From UBA1206 sp045643125 (GTDB lineage Bacteria; Bacillota; Clostridia; Oscillospirales; CAG-382), in assembly GCA_045643125.1 (NCBI GenBank), contig JAZUKE010000002.1, positions 1 through 16,072 on the forward strand: DNA of 16,072 nt, in the 5' to 3' direction. The notes under the pieces were generated by a model. That model was not told the DNA's origin, ran no database searches, and worked only from the letters and a program-made list of their open reading frames with translations. The position numbers were made by a program, and so were the translations under genes. Positions 13,631 to 16,072 of this stretch are shown in pieces; positions within the stretch are counted from its first letter, which is position 1, and every line of letters starts with the position of its first letter.

Positions 13631-14473
13631 ATGAATAAAATTATTTACAAGGAATCTCTCAATCCCACCGTCACGCTTTTGAAGGTGGAAGCCCCTCTCG
13701 TTGCCAAAAAAGCCGAGCCCGGTCAGTTCATCATTCTTCGCGTTGACGAAGAAGGCGAAAGAATACCTCTCACCGTTGCCGATTACGACAGAGAAGCGGG
13801 AACGGTGACCATCATTTTCCAGATCGTCGGCGCGACGACGGAAAAGCTCAACCGTCTTGAAGAAGGCGATTACATCCACGATTTCGCAGGTCCTCTCGGC
13901 AGACCGACCGAGACCGAAGGGCTCAAAAAAGTCGCCGTCATCGGCGGCGGCGTCGGCTGCGCGATAGCGTTCCCGATCGCAAAAAAACTGCACCTTCAGG
14001 GCTGCGACGTTACGTCGATAGTCGGTTTCAGAAACAAAGACCTCGTTATCCTCAAAAACGAATTCGAGAGCGTTTCTTCCAAATACGTTCTTATGTCGGA
14101 CGACGGCAGCGCCGGAGAAAAGGGACTTGTTACCGATGCACTCAAAAAACTGCTTGACGGCGGCGAAAAATTCGACTGTGTCATCGCCATCGGCCCGCTG
14201 ATTATGATGAAATTCGTCTGCCTGCTCACAAAGCAGTACGGCGTGAAGACGATCGTCTCTATGAACCCGATAATGATCGACGGCACGGGTATGTGCGGCG
14301 GATGCAGACTTACCGTCGGCGGCAAGACCAGATTCGCCTGCGTGGACGGTCCCGATTTCGACGGTCACGAAGTCGATTTCGACGAAGCAATGTCAAGAGG
14401 CTCCGTTTATAAACCCTTTGAGCGCAAAGCACACGAAGAGACCTGCAACCTTTTCAAGCAGGAGGTAAAATAA
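13631..14473 (+). CDS. nfnA: NADH-dependent ferredoxin:NADP+ oxidoreductase small subunit NfnA (SudB-like)
   Basis: The 280-residue flavoprotein belongs to the dihydroorotate dehydrogenase electron-transfer/ferredoxin-NADP reductase family. With NfnB it couples NADH and reduced ferredoxin to reduce NADP+ by flavin-based bifurcation; older annotations call the pair sulfide dehydrogenase SudBA. The FAD-binding RIPLTVAD (44-51) is followed by the nucleotide-binding IGGGVGCA (104-111). A C-terminal [2Fe-2S] site shows D217, C222, C225 (DGTGMCGGC) and C237 (FACVDGP), the Asp/Cys3 pattern of NfnA. GTG at 13616 would give a longer form, but ATG 13631 matches the family N-terminus and follows GGTGAT (13621-13626), which pairs with the 3' end of the anti-SD. 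NfnB follows after one base. Confidence 0.92.
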   Translation: MNKIIYKESLNPTVTLLKVEAPLVAKKAEPGQFIILRVDEEGERIPLTVADYDREAGTVTIIFQIVGATTEKLNRLEEGDYIHDFAGPLGRPTETEGLKKVAVIGGGVGCAIAFPIAKKLHLQGCDVTSIVGFRNKDLVILKNEFESVSSKYVLMSDDGSAGEKGLVTDALKKLLDGGEKFDCVIAIGPLIMMKFVCLLTKQYGVKTIVSMNPIMIDGTGMCGGCRLTVGGKTRFACVDGPDFDGHEVDFDEAMSRGSVYKPFERKAHEETCNLFKQEVK

Positions 14474-14474
14474 A

Positions 14475-15854
14475 ATGGCAAATATGACAAAAACCAAAAA
14501 CCCGATGCCCTCCGAAAAGCCGGAGATCAGATGCACCAATTTCAAGGAAGTCGCTTTCGGCTATCCCGAAGAGATCGCGCTTGACGAAGCGGCAAGATGC
14601 CTCAACTGCAAAAATCCGCTCTGCGTCACGGGCTGCCCCGTAAACGTAAACATTCCCTCGTTCATCAAAGCCATCGTTGACAAAAATTACGAGGGCGCGT
14701 ATTCCATAATCAAACAGAACAACTTTCTTCCCGCTGTCTGCGGACGTGTCTGCCCGCAGGAAACGCAGTGCGAATCCAAATGTATCAGAGGCAAAAACGG
14801 CGAGCCTGTCGGTATCGGCAGACTTGAACGCTTCGTTGCCGACTGGCATAACGCAAACGTGACCGCAAAAGCCGAAAAACCGGCTTCCAACGGACACAAA
14901 GCCGCGGTTATCGGCTCCGGACCCTCCGGACTTGCCTGCGCCGGCGGACTTGCGTCAAAGGGCTGGGACGTTACCGTTTTTGAAGCGCTCCACGTTCCGG
15001 GCGGCGTTCTCGTGTACGGCATCCCCGAATTCCGTCTTCCCAAGACCATCGTCGCAAAAGAGATCGAAACGCTCAAGGATATGGGCGTAAAGATAGAAAC
15101 CAACGTCATTATCGGAAAAACCATCACCATCGACGAACTGCTTGACGACGGCTACGAAGCGATCTTCGTCGGAAGCGGCGCCGGACTTCCCAAGTTTATG
15201 AATATCAAGGGCGAGAACATCAACGGCGTTTATTCGTCCAACGAATACCTCACCCGTATCAATCTTATGAAAGCGTACCGCGATTCCGATACGCCTATCC
15301 TCAAATGCAAAAAGGTCGCGGTCGTCGGCGGCGGCAACGTCGCAATGGACGCGGCAAGATGCGCAAAGCGTATGGGTGCGGACGAGGTTTACATAATCTA
15401 CCGCAGAAGTGAAGCTGAGCTTCCTGCACGTCTTGAGGAGATCGAGCACGCCAAAGAGGAAGGCATCATCTTCAAATTCCTCACCAACCCCGTCGAGATC
15501 ACCGCAGGGGAAAACAAATTCGTAAACGGTATCGTCTGTGTCGAGATGGAACTCGGCGAGCCGGACGCTTCGGGCAGAAGACGTCCCGTTGTCAAAGAGG
15601 GAAGCGAACACACGATCGAAGTCGACGGCGTTATTATGGCGCTCGGCAACAACCCCAACCCGCTTATCAAGTCCACTACCGAAGGGCTTGACACGGAAAA
15701 GTGGGGCGGCATAATTGTTGACGAAAGCGGAATGACCACGCGTGAAAACGTCTATGCCGGCGGAGACGCCGTAACGGGCGCGGCGACTGTCATCCTTGCG
15801 ATGGGCGCAGGCAAAAAAGCCGCCGAAGTCATCGACGCAAAGTATAATAAATAA
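14475..15854 (+). CDS. nfnB: NADH-dependent ferredoxin:NADP+ oxidoreductase large subunit NfnB (SudA / GltD-like)
   Basis: The 459-residue protein carries the bifurcating FAD and NADP(H) site of the Nfn complex. The N-terminal ferredoxin-like domain binds two [4Fe-4S] clusters through C42, C45, C50, C54 and C89, C93, C99, C103. The FAD motif VIGSGPSGLACA (145-156) is followed by EFRLPK, and the NADPH-binding domain by VVGGGNVAMDAARCAKRMGA (283-302) with the IYRRSEAELPAR segment. The C-terminal YAGGDAVTGAATVILAMGAG is the second FAD motif. GltD, the small subunit of glutamate synthase, has the same fold, but the direct coupling to nfnA identifies it. AGGAGG (14460-14465) precedes ATG 14475 by nine bases. 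A strong terminator closes this two-gene operon. Confidence 0.94.
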   Translation: MANMTKTKNPMPSEKPEIRCTNFKEVAFGYPEEIALDEAARCLNCKNPLCVTGCPVNVNIPSFIKAIVDKNYEGAYSIIKQNNFLPAVCGRVCPQETQCESKCIRGKNGEPVGIGRLERFVADWHNANVTAKAEKPASNGHKAAVIGSGPSGLACAGGLASKGWDVTVFEALHVPGGVLVYGIPEFRLPKTIVAKEIETLKDMGVKIETNVIIGKTITIDELLDDGYEAIFVGSGAGLPKFMNIKGENINGVYSSNEYLTRINLMKAYRDSDTPILKCKKVAVVGGGNVAMDAARCAKRMGADEVYIIYRRSEAELPARLEEIEHAKEEGIIFKFLTNPVEITAGENKFVNGIVCVEMELGEPDASGRRRPVVKEGSEHTIEVDGVIMALGNNPNPLIKSTTEGLDTEKWGGIIVDESGMTTRENVYAGGDAVTGAATVILAMGAGKKAAEVIDAKYNK

Positions 15855-15868
15855 AAGACCAAAAAAGC

Positions 15869-15903
15869 AAGAGGATTTCCGGCGACGGAAATCCTCTTTT
15901 TGG
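15869..15903. terminator. Rho-independent terminator of nfnAB
   Basis: AAGAGGATTTCCG (15869-15881) pairs with CGGAAATCCTCTT (15886-15898) around the tetraloop GCGA, followed by TTTTGG. The A-run at 15861-15866 gives the other strand a T-tract too, so it may act in both directions. Confidence 0.92.
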
Positions 15904-15956
15904 TATGACGGCGTCCTCGACGCACCGGTAATGTAGTACCTTGTCTCAATTAAAAC

Positions 15957-15985
15957 TTTACAAATCGAATAAAGTGTGGTATACT
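15957..15985 (+). promoter_or_regulatory. Promoter of the gene starting at 16017
   Basis: TTTACA (15957-15962) and TATACT (15980-15985) separated by 17 nt, with TG before the -10 (TGTGGTATACT). The start is expected near 15992, giving a leader of about 25 nt. It is 24/30 identical to the nfnA promoter over the same span. Confidence 0.8.
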
Positions 15986-16016
15986 AAAAGAAAAAACGAA
16001 TAAGGGGTATATCACA

Positions 16017-16072
16017 ATGGCAATGTCACCGATATATTTAACAGAAGAAGAAAGAAAAGAACTGGCAGAATT
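16017..16072 (+). CDS. Partial CDS, N-terminus only, unrecognised
   Basis: ATG 16017 opens a frame that runs off the window after 18 full codons, MAMSPIYLTEEERKELAE. A GGGGT-containing Shine-Dalgarno (AAGGGG, 16001-16007 region) precedes it at a normal distance, and the promoter at 15957-15985 fits. The short LTEEERKEL helix start is found in many helix-turn-helix proteins, including some transposases, so no function can be given. A second ATG (16023) is a possible alternative start. Confidence 0.6.
   Translation, partial: MAMSPIYLTEEERKELAE

Noticed and set aside
13613..14368. 251-codon minus-strand ORF opposite nfnA
   Set aside because: It overlaps a well-supported nfnA gene and has no ribosome binding site or family pattern.
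14955..15611. 218-codon minus-strand ORF opposite nfnB
   Set aside because: Antisense to conserved FAD/NADPH motifs; a shadow.
1..16072. CRISPR arrays, tRNA or rRNA genes, complete insertion sequences
   Set aside because: No regularly spaced repeats, cloverleaf or rRNA-like sequence, and no transposase ORF with terminal inverted repeats were seen; the only clear tandem repeat is the coding 33-bp unit at 2469-2699.

Overview
The window looks like chromosome from a Clostridia-type Firmicute, probably an uncultured anaerobe of mid GC content. The signs are strong AGGAGG ribosome binding sites, sigma-A promoters with 17-nt spacers, operators of the Gram-positive LexA (DinR) type CGAAC-N4-GTTCG, an NfnAB pair typical of anaerobes, and a Hol44-like holin. 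The class assignment is inference; the species cannot be named from this sequence.

Layout. (1) 1-1101, plus strand: the end of a histidine operon, a partial hisF followed by fused hisIE, closed by a hairpin terminator. (2) 1232-10529, minus strand: a compact phage-derived structural operon. In transcription order it holds terminase small subunit, terminase large subunit, portal, scaffold-like protein, coat protein, a small beta-rich protein, a head-tail adaptor candidate, a tail-nozzle/gp10-like protein, a long coiled-coil protein, a holin, and a small one-segment membrane protein. (3) 10597-13418, minus strand: trkA-trkH potassium uptake operon with its own consensus promoter and terminator. 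(4) 13631-15854, plus strand: nfnA-nfnB (electron-bifurcating NADH-dependent ferredoxin:NADP+ oxidoreductase), divergent from trkA. (5) 16017 to the end: first 18 codons of another gene behind its own promoter.

The phage-derived block is the main point of interest. Its order matches the short-tailed phage P22 through the needle position (3-2-1-8-5-4-10-26: small terminase, large terminase, portal, scaffold, coat, adaptor, nozzle, needle), with one extra gene after coat. All ORFs are intact and tightly packed. No integrase, repressor, replication gene, endolysin or obvious receptor-binding protein is present, and both flanks are complete host operons with terminators. The single promoter seen upstream of terS is bracketed by two near-perfect LexA boxes, so the cassette looks directly SOS-controlled. 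A domesticated, DNA-damage-induced particle (gene-transfer-agent-like or another phage-derived particle) is a reasonable hypothesis; a decayed or helper-dependent prophage is the main alternative.

Regulation elsewhere. Tandem hairpins separate the capsid genes from the tail genes in the cassette. A symmetric hairpin lies between the divergent trkA and nfnA promoters. The nfnA promoter and the promoter of the last partial gene share an unusual spacer sequence.
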